Notes: generated by a model not told the origin, from the sequence alone. Positions 54,216 through 63,820 are shown, counted from the stretch's first letter. The stretch: 64,000 nucleotides of DNA from Rhizobium sp. (GCA_019739215.1 JAHHDR010000035.1:62001-126000), one strand, 5' to 3'. Program-made: numbers and translations.

Positions 54216-54541
54216 TTCAGACCTCTCATAGGTAGTGCGGAGCCTCCCCGGCTCCCGTTTTCTGGCCGCCGGCGGCTACCGGCTTCCTGGCCCGCTCTTG
54301 ATAATGCATGCGGCATGCCAACTCGCAACGGTGCGGCATTCTGTCCATCGGTTTCGGTCCGATGGGTGATTTCGAGGCATTTTTCGCGATTGCCCAGCAC
54401 GGCTGCAAACGCTGGATGCATAAGCTGTGATATTTTCTGCCTAATTTTTAAGCTGTGTGAATTTTTTTTGTGCAATGTGGAACACAATCGTGTATAGGGA
54501 GATTCAAGAAGAAATCCGATGACGACTGGAGTGACATTGAA
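54216..54541. promoter_or_regulatory. Divergent control region of glnII and DUF2735 gene
   Basis: This 326-base gap holds the glnII sigma-54 element (54305-54320) and, further upstream, TTGCCCAGCACGGCTGCAA (near 54390-54408), a weak NtrC-like inverted element about 70 bases beyond. The part next to the DUF2735 gene is AT-rich with a long T-run and should contain that gene's promoter. Confidence 0.5.
54305..54320 (-). promoter_or_regulatory. Sigma-54 (-24/-12) promoter of glnII
   Basis: On the minus strand the sequence reads TGGCATGCCGCATGCA. It has GG and GC with exactly ten bases between them, matching the sigma-54 consensus TGGCACG-N4-TTGCA at all key positions. It lies 90 bases upstream of the glnII ATG. 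Confidence 0.7.
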
Positions 54542-54724
54542 ATGTTGCAGAATGAGAAGCGCCATAGCGCCGAGATCATACAATTTCCCCTGAGCAGGCG
54601 GTTCGAGACCCGGCCGGCCGTGGCGCAGGCCATCGATCCGCGGGCTGCCGCGGCGCTTGATCCGGCTTGGTATCACATGGAAGCGATCGTAGATCAGCCT
54701 CCGGCCAATCCGCCAAGGCACTGA
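54542..54724 (+). CDS. DUF2735-domain small protein
   Basis: From ATG 54542 (GGAG eleven bases upstream) the product has 60 residues. The core EIIQFPLSRRF is the conserved signature I associate with DUF2735, a short family next to glnII in many rhizobia. It is polar, with no membrane segment or cysteine. The longer frame from 54470 has no ribosome-binding site. A role in nitrogen control is suggested only by location. Confidence 0.75.
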   Translation: MLQNEKRHSAEIIQFPLSRRFETRPAVAQAIDPRAAAALDPAWYHMEAIVDQPPANPPRH

Positions 54725-54741
54725 AAATATATTGTTTTACG

Positions 54742-57700
54742 CTAGTGGAAGTTCCTTCCCCTGGGCATGACGCCGGCTGCGGGCGTGTAGCTCAGGTTGT
54801 GCCTGATGTCGCGCGGATGCGAGCGGCTGTCGGCCTCGACCGGTCTGCGGACCTCGTCGCCATTGGTGACTGCGATATCGAATTCGTTGCCTGAGAGTCG
54901 GGCGAGAAGCGGGCTGTAATCGTAAAGCCGCGCCGCGATGACGTGAATCACACCGCTTTCCTTCTGGACCATTCCATCGACAGCACAGAGCCGGCTGCCG
55001 AGCACCTCGGCGCGAAACCGCTCGAAAACCTTCGGCCAGACGATCACGTTGGCAATATGGGTCTCGTCCTGCAGTGTCATGAAGATGACGCCGGACGCCG
55101 TGCCCGGCCGCTGGCGCACGAGCGTGAGACCCGCCACCCGCACCTTCATTCCATTCCTGATGTCGTCATCGCCGAGCCGCGCCGAAGGCAGAACGCGTTC
55201 GGCATCGAGATAGGAGCGCAGCATGGCCGTGGGGTGCCCCTTCAGCGACAGGCCGAGCGTGCGATAATCCTCGACGATGTGCTCGCCCATGATCATCGGC
55301 GGCAGGGCGAAGTCCGGCTCCAGATTATGCGCCGACTTGATCGAGAACAGCGGCAGGTTCTCCTGCCCGCCCACCCGGTTCAACCCCCGGGCCGCCCAGA
55401 GCGCATCCCGCCGCTCCAGGCCCAGCGAACGGAAGCAATCGGCATCCGCGAGCCGCTCGATGGTCGATGGCTCAAGCCCGCCACGCAGCCACACGTCGCG
55501 AACGGAATCGTAGCCGGCCCCGCGACTGGCGACGAAGGCCCTGATCTCGTCCTCGCGCAGCCCCTTGATCTGGCGGAAGCCGAGGCGCAGGGCGTGGGTG
55601 GATTGCAGCATGTAGGTCATTGCGGCATTGCGGGGATGCAGATTTTCGGCCGCGACCGGCCCCGCTTCCAGCCCGTTGTCCCAGTCGGAATGATTGACGT
55701 CGGGCGGCCGGGCATCGATGCCGTGCTCGATCGCGTCGCGGACGATTTCAGAGGGCGCATAGAAGCCCATCGGCTGGGAATTGAGCAGCGCCGTGGCAAA
55801 GACATCGGGATAATGGCATTTCAGCCAGGACGAGGCATAGACGAGGAGAGCGAAGCTGGCTGCATGGCTCTCGGGGAAGCCGTATTCGCCGAAACCCTCG
55901 ATCTGCTTGAAGCATTGCTGGGCGAAATCCGGTTCATAGCCCTTGTCGATCATCCCCTGGATGAACTTTTCCTTGAGCTGATGGATAGTGCCGGTCCTGC
56001 GGAAGGTCGCCATCGCGCGCCGGAGCTTGTCTGCCTCCGGCGGCGAAAAGCCTGCCGCGACGATGGCGATCTGCATGGCTTGTTCCTGGAACAGGGGGAC
56101 GCCGAGTGTCCGCTTCAGCACCGCTTCCAGTTCGGGTTTCGGGTAGATCACTGGTTCTATGCCCTGACGCCGCTTGAGGTAGGGATGCACCATGCCGCCC
56201 TGAATGGGGCCGGGGCGGACGATGGCGACCTCGATGACGAGATCGTAGAATTTCTTCGGCTTCAGCCGGGGAAGCATCGACATCTGTGCCCGGCTCTCGA
56301 CCTGGAAGACGCCGATCGAATCGGCGCGGCAGAGCATGCCGTAGACGGCCGGGTCTTCCTTGGGAAGGGTTACGAGGTCGAGCGGCTTTCCCTCCGGCGA
56401 CCAGTCCGGGTAGGTCGCATTGATCAGGTCGAAGGCCTTCTTCAGGCAGGTCAGCATGCCGAGCGCCAGCATGTCGACCTTGAGGATGGTGAGGACCTGC
56501 AGGTCATCCTTGTTCCATTCCACGACGATGCGGTCATCCATGCGGGCATTCTGGATCGGGACGATCTCGTCGAGATTGTCATGGGTGATGACGATGCCGC
56601 CAACATGCTGGGAGAGGTGGCGCGGGAAATCCTGCAATTCCTCCACCAGTTGAAGGCAGCGCAGCAGCTTGTCGTCGGCGAGATCGAGCCCGAGCCCGCG
56701 CAGGTCCTCCTGCCGGATCTCCTTCGACCACCAGTGCAGCGTGCGCGATATCGCCATGATGTGATCTTCGGAATAGCCGAAGGCCTTGGCGACGTCGCGG
56801 AGCGCGCTGCGCCTGCGGTAGCAAATCAGGGTCGAGGTCAGGGCCGCTCGCCTGTTGCCATATTTCTTGAAGACATACTGGATGACCTTCTCGCGCTGTT
56901 CGTGCTCGAAATCGATGTCGATATCCGGCGGCTCGTTGCGCTCGGTCGAGATGAAGCGGTCGAACAGAAGGTTGTTTTCGGCCGGGTTGACCTCGGTGAC
57001 TTCAAGGCAATAGCAGATCGAGGAATTGGCGGCCGAGCCGCGGCCCTGGCAAAGGATGTTCTCCTCGTGCCGGGCATAGCGGACGATATCGGCGACCGTC
57101 AGGAAATAGGGCGCGTATTTGAGATGGGCAACGATCTCCAGTTCGCGCTCCAGGGAGGCCCGGACACCGTCCGGAATGCCGTGGGGATAGCGCTTGGCTG
57201 CGCCCTTCCATGTCATGGCCTCCAGCGCCTCCTGGGCCGAGCCATAGCCCTGGACCATTTCCAGGGGGTAGTTGAACTTGAGGTCGTCGAGGGTGAAGGA
57301 AAGGCCATCGAGGAACCTCTCGGTTTCCGCCACGGCACCCGGCGCCAGCCTGTACAACCGCTCCATTTCCATCCTTGGCTTGAGGTGCCGCTCGGCATTG
57401 GGGGCGAGCAGGCGGCCGGCTTCATCCAGCGTGGTCTTTTGCCGGATGCAGGTCATGACATCGAGCAATGCCCGGCGTTGGGGCACGTGGCAGAGCGGTT
57501 CCGTCGTCGCGATCAGCCGGGCGCGGGTCTCGAAGGCCAGTTCGCTCAACCGCCTGAGCCGTCGCCGGTCCTCGCCGTCGAAGACGAAGCGGGCGGCGAG
57601 CCAGACTGAGCGGCAGCGGGCGCGAATGGCGGCGAGGGTGTCGCGCAGTCTATGGTCCGGCAGGTCGCCCTCGGCGAGGCCGGGAATGACGATGGCCTGC

Positions 57701-58092
57701 TGCCCCTCGGCATGGTCCAGGAACATCGGAAATGTCAGCCAGCATTCGCCCTTCGGTGCGTCCCTGTTGCCGAGCGTCAGCAGGCGCGTGAGCCGCCCGT
57801 AGGCCGCCCTGTCCGTGGGATAGACGACGATGTCGGGCGTGCCATCGCGGAAGACCAGCCTGACGCCGATCGCGAGCCTTACGTCCTGGCTCCGACCCTC
57901 CGCCCTTGCCCTGGCATGCATGTCCCGTGACTGGGCATAGGCGCGCACCACGCCGGCGACCGTGTTGCGGTCGGCAATGCCGATGCCGGCATAATCCAGC
58001 GCCCAGGCCTGTTCGATGAACTCCTCCGGATGCGATGCGGCGTGCAGGAAGGAGAAATTCGTGGTGGTGCAGAGCTCGACGAAGCCGCTCAT
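54742..58092 (-). CDS. dnaE2: Error-prone DNA polymerase DnaE2 (ImuC)
   Basis: The 1116-residue C-family polymerase has an N-terminal PHP domain (VELCTTTNFSFLHAASHPEE), the palm domain with catalytic acidic motif PPDIDIDFEHEQRE near residue 387, the finger and helix-hairpin-helix regions, and a C-terminal OB fold. Its length is normal for DnaE2 and shorter than replicative DnaE1. It performs mutagenic translesion synthesis with ImuA and ImuB. The ATG lies 10 bases after the imuB stop, so it is the third gene of the SOS operon transcribed from the LexA box at 60309-60323. Confidence 0.95.
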   Translation of the reverse strand: MSGFVELCTTTNFSFLHAASHPEEFIEQAWALDYAGIGIADRNTVAGVVRAYAQSRDMHARARAEGRSQDVRLAIGVRLVFRDGTPDIVVYPTDRAAYGRLTRLLTLGNRDAPKGECWLTFPMFLDHAEGQQAIVIPGLAEGDLPDHRLRDTLAAIRARCRSVWLAARFVFDGEDRRRLRRLSELAFETRARLIATTEPLCHVPQRRALLDVMTCIRQKTTLDEAGRLLAPNAERHLKPRMEMERLYRLAPGAVAETERFLDGLSFTLDDLKFNYPLEMVQGYGSAQEALEAMTWKGAAKRYPHGIPDGVRASLERELEIVAHLKYAPYFLTVADIVRYARHEENILCQGRGSAANSSICYCLEVTEVNPAENNLLFDRFISTERNEPPDIDIDFEHEQREKVIQYVFKKYGNRRAALTSTLICYRRRSALRDVAKAFGYSEDHIMAISRTLHWWSKEIRQEDLRGLGLDLADDKLLRCLQLVEELQDFPRHLSQHVGGIVITHDNLDEIVPIQNARMDDRIVVEWNKDDLQVLTILKVDMLALGMLTCLKKAFDLINATYPDWSPEGKPLDLVTLPKEDPAVYGMLCRADSIGVFQVESRAQMSMLPRLKPKKFYDLVIEVAIVRPGPIQGGMVHPYLKRRQGIEPVIYPKPELEAVLKRTLGVPLFQEQAMQIAIVAAGFSPPEADKLRRAMATFRRTGTIHQLKEKFIQGMIDKGYEPDFAQQCFKQIEGFGEYGFPESHAASFALLVYASSWLKCHYPDVFATALLNSQPMGFYAPSEIVRDAIEHGIDARPPDVNHSDWDNGLEAGPVAAENLHPRNAAMTYMLQSTHALRLGFRQIKGLREDEIRAFVASRGAGYDSVRDVWLRGGLEPSTIERLADADCFRSLGLERRDALWAARGLNRVGGQENLPLFSIKSAHNLEPDFALPPMIMGEHIVEDYRTLGLSLKGHPTAMLRSYLDAERVLPSARLGDDDIRNGMKVRVAGLTLVRQRPGTASGVIFMTLQDETHIANVIVWPKVFERFRAEVLGSRLCAVDGMVQKESGVIHVIAARLYDYSPLLARLSGNEFDIAVTNGDEVRRPVEADSRSHPRDIRHNLSYTPAAGVMPRGRNFH

Positions 58093-58102
58093 GGAAAAAT
58101 GC

Positions 58103-59617
58103 TCATGGAAAGATGCCGTGCAGGTACCATTGCGGTGTCATGCCGTCGCGCGGGCCTTCGCTATAGAGCCAGAAGCGGCGACCGTCCTTGTCCTCGACGC
58201 GGTAGTAATCCCGCGTGCGAGCGTCCGGCGCCCGCAGCCAGTTGGGGGCGATCCGCTCGGGACCTTCGGCGCGCACGACATCGTGGGAGATGCGCCGCCA
58301 GGTGAATCGCCTGGGCGGACCATCCGGCATGGGCGAGATGGCGGTGACCGGCTGGGCATTGCGAAACAGCGTCAGGGGGCGGCGGACCACGCCATCCTGG
58401 GCCAGCGGCGGTGCATTGGCGGCCACCGGCAGCTTGGTCCAGCGGTTGGCGCGTTCCGGCGCATGGACGAGCCGGACGGAGGGGCGGCCGATGCTGGCAT
58501 CGCCCAGGCGGATTGCGAGCCGGTCGACGAGCCGGGCCTCGGCCTCGCTGTCGCGCAGCGAGACCGGCGCAAGGTCGATCGGGCGCAGGATGACGGGCAG
58601 GATCTCGTGAGCGTCGAGGCGCAGGGCATCGAAGCCGAATTCGGCATCCAGCGCCTGTGGTGTCATGCCGAGGCGCTCGCCGAGCAGCCGGTGCACGATG
58701 CCGGCATCGTTCTCGGCCCGGCTGAGGCCGAGTTCGACCGTCCGGGTCCTGTTGTCGACGCCGAAGAGATGGAGACGGAAGATCCGGGCGCCCTTGCCCT
58801 CCTGCCGGAGGCGGGCGCAAAGCTCTCCGATCAGGCTTTCCGCCACCGTCATCACGGCTTGCATGCTGAGGATCGGTTCGACCAGACGGCGCAGCGCGAA
58901 CTGTTCGGGCGGCGGGCGGTGCGGGGTGAGCGCCTCGCGCGACCGGCCGAAGGCCTGGTCGAGCCGCATCATGGCGTGCTTGCCGGCGCGGGCGGTGAAG
59001 GGTTTGCGCGGGCCCGTCATGATCTGGCCGATGGTCTCGAGGCCGAGCCGTTTCATCAGCGTGAGGGCGCTGTCTTCCAGGCGCAACGCCGATACGGGGA
59101 GGGGGGCAAGAAGGCTGTCTAGGGTTTCTTCATCGGCAAGGCGGGCGCGGCCAGCGCGCGACAGGGCCCAGGCGGCGCCGGGTGTCGGTGCGATGGCCGA
59201 GCGGCTGATGAAGCCCTGTTGCCGGAGCCGCCTGTCGAGATCGGCAAGCACGGCGCCATCGCCGCCGAAGAGATGCGAGCAGCCGGTCAGGTCGATGAAC
59301 AGACCGTGCGGCGGATCCTTGACGACGATGGGCGAATAGCGGTCGCACCAGGCGGCGATCCGGTCGAGAAGGTCCGCGTCGGCCTCGGCATCGGCCTCGA
59401 CCGCCACGAGATGCGGCTGCACGGCGCGCGCATCGGCGACGGGCATTCCGACCCTGAGGCCGAGGGCCGAGGCGCGGCGGTCCAGCGAGGTGATGGTGTA
59501 GGCATTGCCGGTCTTGGCATAGACGATCAGCGGCTTGTCACCGGGCGAAACCTGACCGGAGCGGATTAGCCGATCCGGGGGAAGCCTCGGCAGCCACAGG
59601 GCCAACCAGCGGGCCAT
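58103..59617 (-). CDS. imuB: ImuB, Y-family polymerase-like mutasome protein
   Basis: From ATG 59617 the product has 504 residues, starting MARWLALWLPRLPPDRL as in other ImuB proteins. It has a Y-family fold (little finger and helix-hairpin-helix region near 170-205). Family members lack the catalytic acidic residues and act as a beta-clamp adaptor for DnaE2. This copy has VYAKTGNAYTITSLDRRA and GLFIDLTGCSHLFGG in the palm region. The start overlaps the imuA end by 80 bases; an ATG at 59653 is an alternative. It lies between imuA and dnaE2 in one operon. Confidence 0.93.
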   Translation of the reverse strand: MARWLALWLPRLPPDRLIRSGQVSPGDKPLIVYAKTGNAYTITSLDRRASALGLRVGMPVADARAVQPHLVAVEADAEADADLLDRIAAWCDRYSPIVVKDPPHGLFIDLTGCSHLFGGDGAVLADLDRRLRQQGFISRSAIAPTPGAAWALSRAGRARLADEETLDSLLAPLPVSALRLEDSALTLMKRLGLETIGQIMTGPRKPFTARAGKHAMMRLDQAFGRSREALTPHRPPPEQFALRRLVEPILSMQAVMTVAESLIGELCARLRQEGKGARIFRLHLFGVDNRTRTVELGLSRAENDAGIVHRLLGERLGMTPQALDAEFGFDALRLDAHEILPVILRPIDLAPVSLRDSEAEARLVDRLAIRLGDASIGRPSVRLVHAPERANRWTKLPVAANAPPLAQDGVVRRPLTLFRNAQPVTAISPMPDGPPRRFTWRRISHDVVRAEGPERIAPNWLRAPDARTRDYYRVEDKDGRRFWLYSEGPRDGMTPQWYLHGIFP

Positions 59618-60296
59618 CAAGCGTGATCCGGTCTTCCATGAGGTGGAAAGCATGATCGTGAACGCTCCAGCGAAGATTGAACGAGAGACCGTGGGGACCG
59701 GCACGATTGCGGGCGAGGTGGACGGAAAAGGCCGGTGGACCGAGTTCATCCTCCTCGCCCCGGCTCGGTGCCGAACTGACCCGCCAGCGGGCACGGGCGG
59801 CGCTCGACCCGGCCGCATCGAGCCGGAGCAGGAGACATCGGGTGCGGTAGTGCTCGGCCATCAGCAGCAGGCGCCTTGTATCGGTGAGACTCACGCCCTT
59901 CTTCGACGGGGTGATGGCGCAGAGTGCGACAATGCCGGGGGTCGAGAGCGCCTGTTCGGTGGCCCAGAGTGCGTCCTTCTGCGATTGCGCCCGCACCAGC
60001 AGCAGCCGCTCGAGCGGCATGCCGAACTGCGCCAGCCCCTCGGCATTGGGCAGGCCGTCCTCGAAGAAATCCTGTTCGGGCGCGGCCCAGAAGATCAGGC
60101 CGCCCTCGGAGGCCATCAGCGCCCAGGCGAGCGCGAAGCCGAGCGAGGAGACATGGTCGCCATGGGCTGATGGCATCATCTCGATGAGCGGCGCCGGCGC
60201 GATGGAAGTCCTCAAGCCCTCGAATGTGAGATCGGGCGGGGCCTTTTCGGTCACCCGCACGAGACGCAACGCTACTGGATCAAGAGGAATGGACAT
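59538..60296 (-). CDS. imuA: ImuA, RecA-like mutasome protein
   Basis: The 252-residue protein fits the ImuA family, a RecA-fold relative without a complete Walker A. It shows the conserved stretches PSAHGDHVSSLGFALAWAL, LIFWAAPEQDFFEDG and ALCAITPSKKGVSLTDTRRL. It is thought to work with ImuB in SOS-induced mutagenesis. It is the first gene of the imuA-imuB-dnaE2 operon, with a LexA box 12-26 bases upstream of the ATG. Confidence 0.92.
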   Translation of the reverse strand: MSIPLDPVALRLVRVTEKAPPDLTFEGLRTSIAPAPLIEMMPSAHGDHVSSLGFALAWALMASEGGLIFWAAPEQDFFEDGLPNAEGLAQFGMPLERLLLVRAQSQKDALWATEQALSTPGIVALCAITPSKKGVSLTDTRRLLLMAEHYRTRCLLLRLDAAGSSAARARWRVSSAPSRGEEDELGPPAFSVHLARNRAGPHGLSFNLRWSVHDHAFHLMEDRITLDGPLVGPVAAEASPGSANPLRSGFAR

Positions 60297-60308
60297 GCGG
60301 AAAAGCTA

Positions 60309-60323
60309 GAACAAAAGAAGAAC
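60309..60323 (-). promoter_or_regulatory. LexA (SOS) box of the imuA-imuB-dnaE2 operon
   Basis: The minus strand reads GTTCTTCTTTTGTTC, a perfect match to the alphaproteobacterial LexA consensus GTTC-N7-GTTC. It sits 12 bases upstream of the imuA ATG, where a bound repressor would block transcription until DNA damage. Confidence 0.85.
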
Positions 60324-60473
60324 ATTAGCAAGATGAGTCTTTTCGCGAAAGCAGCAAAAACAGAGTCATTCCGGTAACTTGTTGGAATCGCGAGCGAGTC
60401 CGGAATTTGTGGATGCCGGCGCGCGCCAACTGCCCTATGGTGCCGCGACAAGAGCCGAAATCAGGGAAGACCC

Positions 60474-61127
60474 ATGGACGAACTGGATATAAGACGGTCG
60501 ATCATCGACCACTGCCGCCAGATGAACGAGACGGGGCTGAACCAGGGCACGTCGGGCAATATCAGCGTGCGCCATGGCGACAGGATGCTGATCACGCCGA
60601 GTTCGATTCCCTATGGGGAAGTGGAGCCGGACATGATCGCCTCGATATCCCTCGACGCAACCGATGGCGCCTGGGAAGGGCCGAAGAAGCCTTCCGTCGA
60701 ATGGTGGTTCCACCACGGCATCATGCGGGCGCGGCCCGAGGTCCATGCGGTGCTGCACACCCATTCCACCTATGCGACCATCCTGGCCATCGCCCGCAAG
60801 CCGATCCCGGCCTGCCACTACATGATCGCGGCCTTCGGCGGCAACGACGTCCGGGTCTGCAACTATGCCCGCTATGGCACGCCCGAACTGGCCGCCAACG
60901 TGCTCAAGGCGCTCGAGGGGCGAAGCGCCTGCCTGATGGCCAATCACGGCATGGTGGTGACCGGACCGAACCTCAAGAAGGCGATGTGGGCGGCGGTCGA
61001 ACTCGAGACGATCGCCAAGCAATATTATCATTCGCTGCTGATCGGCGGGCCGGTGATCCTGCCGGATGACGAGATTGACGGCGTCGTCAGAAGCTTTGGC
61101 GGCTACGGGCTGCAGGGCAAGAAATAG
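60474..61127 (+). CDS. Class II aldolase/adducin family protein (fuculose-phosphate aldolase-like)
   Basis: The 217-residue protein has the zinc-binding histidines in LHTHSTYATILA (near residue 95) and NHGMVVTGP (near 160), the acidic region EPDMIAS, and the phosphate loop GTSGNISVR near the N-terminus. These are the landmarks of L-fuculose- and L-ribulose-phosphate aldolases/epimerases. It would cleave or epimerise a sugar phosphate; which one is not evident. It is divergent from imuA and converges with fba, sharing a terminator gap of 96 bases. Confidence 0.88.
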   Translation: MDELDIRRSIIDHCRQMNETGLNQGTSGNISVRHGDRMLITPSSIPYGEVEPDMIASISLDATDGAWEGPKKPSVEWWFHHGIMRARPEVHAVLHTHSTYATILAIARKPIPACHYMIAAFGGNDVRVCNYARYGTPELAANVLKALEGRSACLMANHGMVVTGPNLKKAMWAAVELETIAKQYYHSLLIGGPVILPDDEIDGVVRSFGGYGLQGKK

Positions 61128-61166
61128 ATTGTTCGACGCCGTGGCGCTCACACGGGCTTGTGGCAA

Positions 61167-61196
61167 AGAAAAACGCGGCCCTTGCGAGACCGCGTT
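61167..61196 (-). terminator. Rho-independent terminator of fba
   Basis: On the minus strand, 28 bases after the fba stop, arms AACGCGG and CCGCGTT with an 11-base loop are followed by TTTCTTTG. The hairpin lies between convergent genes and has a T-run only on the fba side. Confidence 0.75.
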
Positions 61197-61223
61197 CCAA
61201 GTTTCCTGACGGGTCCGGCGGGG

Positions 61224-62288
61224 TCAGGCGATCTTCGGCGCCAGGCTGCCCGACTTGTAGCGCTTGGCCATTTCCGACAGCGAGACCACCTTGATCTTGC
61301 CGGCATTGCCGGCCGTGCCGAAAGCCTCGAAACGCTCGATGCAGAGCTTTTTCATCGCCGCCATCGCCGGGGCGAGATATTTGCGCGGATCGAATTCCGA
61401 CGGGTTCTCGGTCAGCACCTTGCGGATGGCGCCTGTCATCGCCATGCGGTTGTCGGTGTCGATATTGATCTTGCGCACGCCATGCTTGATGCCGCGCTGG
61501 ATCTCTTCGACCGGTACGCCCCAGGTCGGCTTCATCTGGCCGCCAAACTTGTTGATGATCTCCTGCAGTTCGACCGGGACCGAGGAGGAACCATGCATGA
61601 CGAGATGGGTGTCTGGCAGGCGGCGGTGGATTTCCTCGATGACGTTCATCGCCAGCACGCCGCCGTCGGGCTTGCGGGAGAACTTGTAGGCGCCATGGCT
61701 GGTGCCCATGGCCACGGCCAGTGCATCGACCTGGGTTTCGCGGACGAACTGCGCGGCCTGTTCGGGATCGGTGAGAAGTTGGTCGTGGCTCAGCACGCCT
61801 TCGGCGCCGTGGCCGTCCTCCTGCTCGCCCTCGCCTGACTCCAGCGAGCCCAGCACGCCGATCTCGCCTTCCACCGACACGCCGCCCCAATGGGCCATGT
61901 CGACGACGCGGCGGGTGATGCCGGCATTGTAGTCATAGTCGGCCGGCGTCTTGCCGTCCTCCTTGAGCGAGCCGTCCATCATGACGGAGGTGAAGCCGTG
62001 CTGCATGGCGGTGGCACAGGTGGCTTCGTTGTTGCCATGGTCGAGATGCATGCAGATCGGAATATCGGGGTGCATCTCCACCAGCCCGTCGATCAGCTTG
62101 GCGAGCACGATGTCATTGGCATAGGCGCGCGCGCCCCGGCTGGCCTGAAGGATGACGGGTGAACTCGTCGCGGCCGCCGCCTCCATGATGGAGAGGCCCT
62201 GTTCCATGTTGTTGATATTGAATGCTGGAACACCGTAACCGTATTCCGCGGCGTGATCGAGCAATTGCCTGAGTGTGATGCGCGCCAT
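61224..62288 (-). CDS. fba: Class II fructose-bisphosphate aldolase
   Basis: From ATG 62288 (AAGGAG eight bases upstream) the protein has 354 residues. It shows the class II zinc site [13 protein letters not shown] near residue 80, catalytic-region [20 protein letters not shown], the second zinc histidine HGAYKF, and VMHGSSSVP. This is the long CbbA/Fba subtype. It splits fructose 1,6-bisphosphate into two triose phosphates in glycolysis and gluconeogenesis. A 34-codon upstream extension of the frame is unlikely to be translated. A clear terminator follows. Confidence 0.95.
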   Translation of the reverse strand: MARITLRQLLDHAAEYGYGVPAFNINNMEQGLSIMEAAAATSSPVILQASRGARAYANDIVLAKLIDGLVEMHPDIPICMHLDHGNNEATCATAMQHGFTSVMMDGSLKEDGKTPADYDYNAGITRRVVDMAHWGGVSVEGEIGVLGSLESGEGEQEDGHGAEGVLSHDQLLTDPEQAAQFVRETQVDALAVAMGTSHGAYKFSRKPDGGVLAMNVIEEIHRRLPDTHLVMHGSSSVPVELQEIINKFGGQMKPTWGVPVEEIQRGIKHGVRKINIDTDNRMAMTGAIRKVLTENPSEFDPRKYLAPAMAAMKKLCIERFEAFGTAGNAGKIKVVSLSEMAKRYKSGSLAPKIA

Positions 62289-62430
62289 CCCGAACTCCTT
62301 CCCTTTTTCGTTCCTGCCTTCGATAGCAGGTTTGGCGGCTGCGATATTGCCGCAACCGCAGGCGCGGTCAATGCCGCGCCGTATATTCAATCGTTTCGCA
62401 ACTGCGAAATGCCTGTAGAGAAAGAGGGGC

Positions 62431-62637
62431 TTACGGGGCCGAACCGCCCGAGGAGAGGATCAGGCTCAAGGCATAGGTGACGAGGCCGGCATTGAAGCCG
62501 ATCACCGACATGACGAGGCCGAGAATGCTGGCGCCGGAGATGACGAAGGCGGCAATGAAGACGATGCCGATCATGCAGGCAACCGCGATCACCGCAAATG
62601 CCGAACGCAGCATTGCAGTGAAAAAACCCGCGGCCAT
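62431..62637 (-). CDS. Possible small two-span membrane protein
   Basis: A 68-residue ORF encodes two hydrophobic spans ([20 protein letters not shown] and [20 protein letters not shown]), with few charges. The amino-acid make-up is protein-like, unlike the overlapping ORF in another frame that starts at the better-placed ATG 62656. The nearest AGGAGC lies 24 bases upstream, which is too far, so the start is doubtful. It stands 142 bases upstream of fba on the same strand. I do not recognise it. Confidence 0.45.
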   Translation of the reverse strand: MAAGFFTAMLRSAFAVIAVACMIGIVFIAAFVISGASILGLVMSVIGFNAGLVTYALSLILSSGGSAP

Positions 62638-63006
62638 TGCGGTGGCAAAAAATCATTCGGTGCTCCTGAGCTCTCTATAGCGCCCGGAGATTGCACAAAA
62701 CCTTCTAACAAACGTTGCTGTCGATGATCCGCATTTTAACGGACCATCGCATGGTCTTGAAATTAGCCGCATTCTCAGTTCCGGGTGCCTCGTGTTCCAG
62801 AATGGACCGATCCCCGGGGATGGCAAGCCTCGCGGATTCACTTCGGCGTGAGCGATTGAAATACATGGGTTAATCGACGCCGGCCGGCGATGGAAACGCC
62901 GGTGCGAACCGGCAAGCCGGGAGAACGGGGGCCGGGCCGATGATTCGGGCAAAGAAAAAGGGCGCCGTCGCCGACGCCCTTGAGAACCATTCGGACAGAG
63001 CCGAAG
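62638..63006. other. Non-coding gap upstream of the small membrane ORF
   Basis: These 369 bases hold a terminator for the ABC transporter (62958-62981) and a GC-rich segment (62875-62935) with GCCGG/CCGGC arms that could fold. I saw no supported gene. Confidence 0.4.
62958..62981 (-). terminator. Rho-independent terminator of the sugar ABC operon
   Basis: On the minus strand, 26 bases after the ATPase stop, arms AAGGGCG and CGCCCTT with a 10-base loop are followed by TTTCTTTGCCC. The T-rich tail on this strand supports intrinsic termination. Confidence 0.75.
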
Positions 63007-63807
63007 CTACATCATCGCGCCGGGGCCCGGTTCGGCGCCGGGCGGCACCTTGCCGAGAATGATCATGCCGAGCACCTCGTCCTTGGTCACGTCCTCGGTG
63101 CGGGCATGGCCGACGACCTTGCCGTTCTTCATCACCGAGACGCGGTCGGCGAGGTCGAAGACGTCATGGATGTCGTGGCTGATCAGGAAGATGCCGATGC
63201 CGTCAGCCTTGAGCTGCTTGATCAGTTCCCCGACCTGCGCGGTTTCCTGCGGGCCGAGCGCTGCCGTGGGCTCGTCCATGATCAGGATTCGGGCGTTGAA
63301 CAGGATCGCCCGGGCGATCGCCACCGACTGGCGCTGGCCGCCCGAAAGCGCCTTTACCGGCTCCTTGAAGCGGCGGAAGTTCGGGTTGAGGCGACCCATG
63401 ACCTTGCGGGCCTCGGCCTCCATCGCCACGTCGTCGAGCGTGCCCCACTTGGTGAGGATCTCGCGGCCGAGAAAGAGGTTCGCGGCAGCGTCGACATTGT
63501 CGGCAAGACCAAGGGTCTGGTAGATCGTCTCGATGCCCTGCGCCTTGGCGTCGCGAGGATTGTGGATATCTACCGTGTCGCCATTGATCATGATGTCGCC
63601 GTGGTCACGCTTGTAGGCGCCGGAGAGAACCTTGATCAGGGTCGACTTGCCGGCGCCGTTGTGGCCGAGCAGGGCGACGACCTCGCCGGGGAAAAGGTCG
63701 ATCGAGGCATGATCGACCGCCTTGATGCCGCCGAAGGCGATCGAGATGTCGCGCATCTCGACCAGCGGCGTGCCGGAGGGCTTCTGGTATTTCGTGGCTG
63801 CGTCCAT
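63007..63807 (-). CDS. Sugar ABC transporter ATP-binding protein
   Basis: From ATG 63807 (AAGGGAGGG upstream) the protein has 266 residues and one ATPase domain: Walker [10 protein letters not shown] (about residues 45-53), signature LSGGQRQ near 155, Walker B ILIMDEP near 176, and the switch histidine in LISHD. Carbohydrate-uptake-2 transporters often have a tandem ATPase of about 500 residues; this one is the single-domain form, as in fructose/xylose-type FrcA systems of rhizobia. It energises sugar import with the permease encoded 13 bases upstream. The operon ends at the terminator below it. Confidence 0.92.
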   Translation of the reverse strand: MDAATKYQKPSGTPLVEMRDISIAFGGIKAVDHASIDLFPGEVVALLGHNGAGKSTLIKVLSGAYKRDHGDIMINGDTVDIHNPRDAKAQGIETIYQTLGLADNVDAAANLFLGREILTKWGTLDDVAMEAEARKVMGRLNPNFRRFKEPVKALSGGQRQSVAIARAILFNARILIMDEPTAALGPQETAQVGELIKQLKADGIGIFLISHDIHDVFDLADRVSVMKNGKVVGHARTEDVTKDEVLGMIILGKVPPGAEPGPGAMM

Positions 63808-63820
63808 GTCGATCCCTCCC

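Noticed and set aside
62387-62656. 89-codon ORF with a better-placed ATG than the two-span membrane ORF
   Set aside because: The product is rich in Cys, His and Arg, typical of a wrong frame. The overlapping hydrophobic frame is more protein-like.
62860-62940. Segment resembling part of a cobalamin riboswitch
   Set aside because: AACGCCGGTGCGAACCGGC and AAGCCGGGAGAAC recall the riboswitch, but the B12 box and the required spacing are missing, and no B12-related gene follows.
62653-62952. 99-codon minus-strand ORF upstream of the small membrane ORF
   Set aside because: Composition is Arg/Ser/Pro-rich without a domain, and it has no ribosome-binding site.
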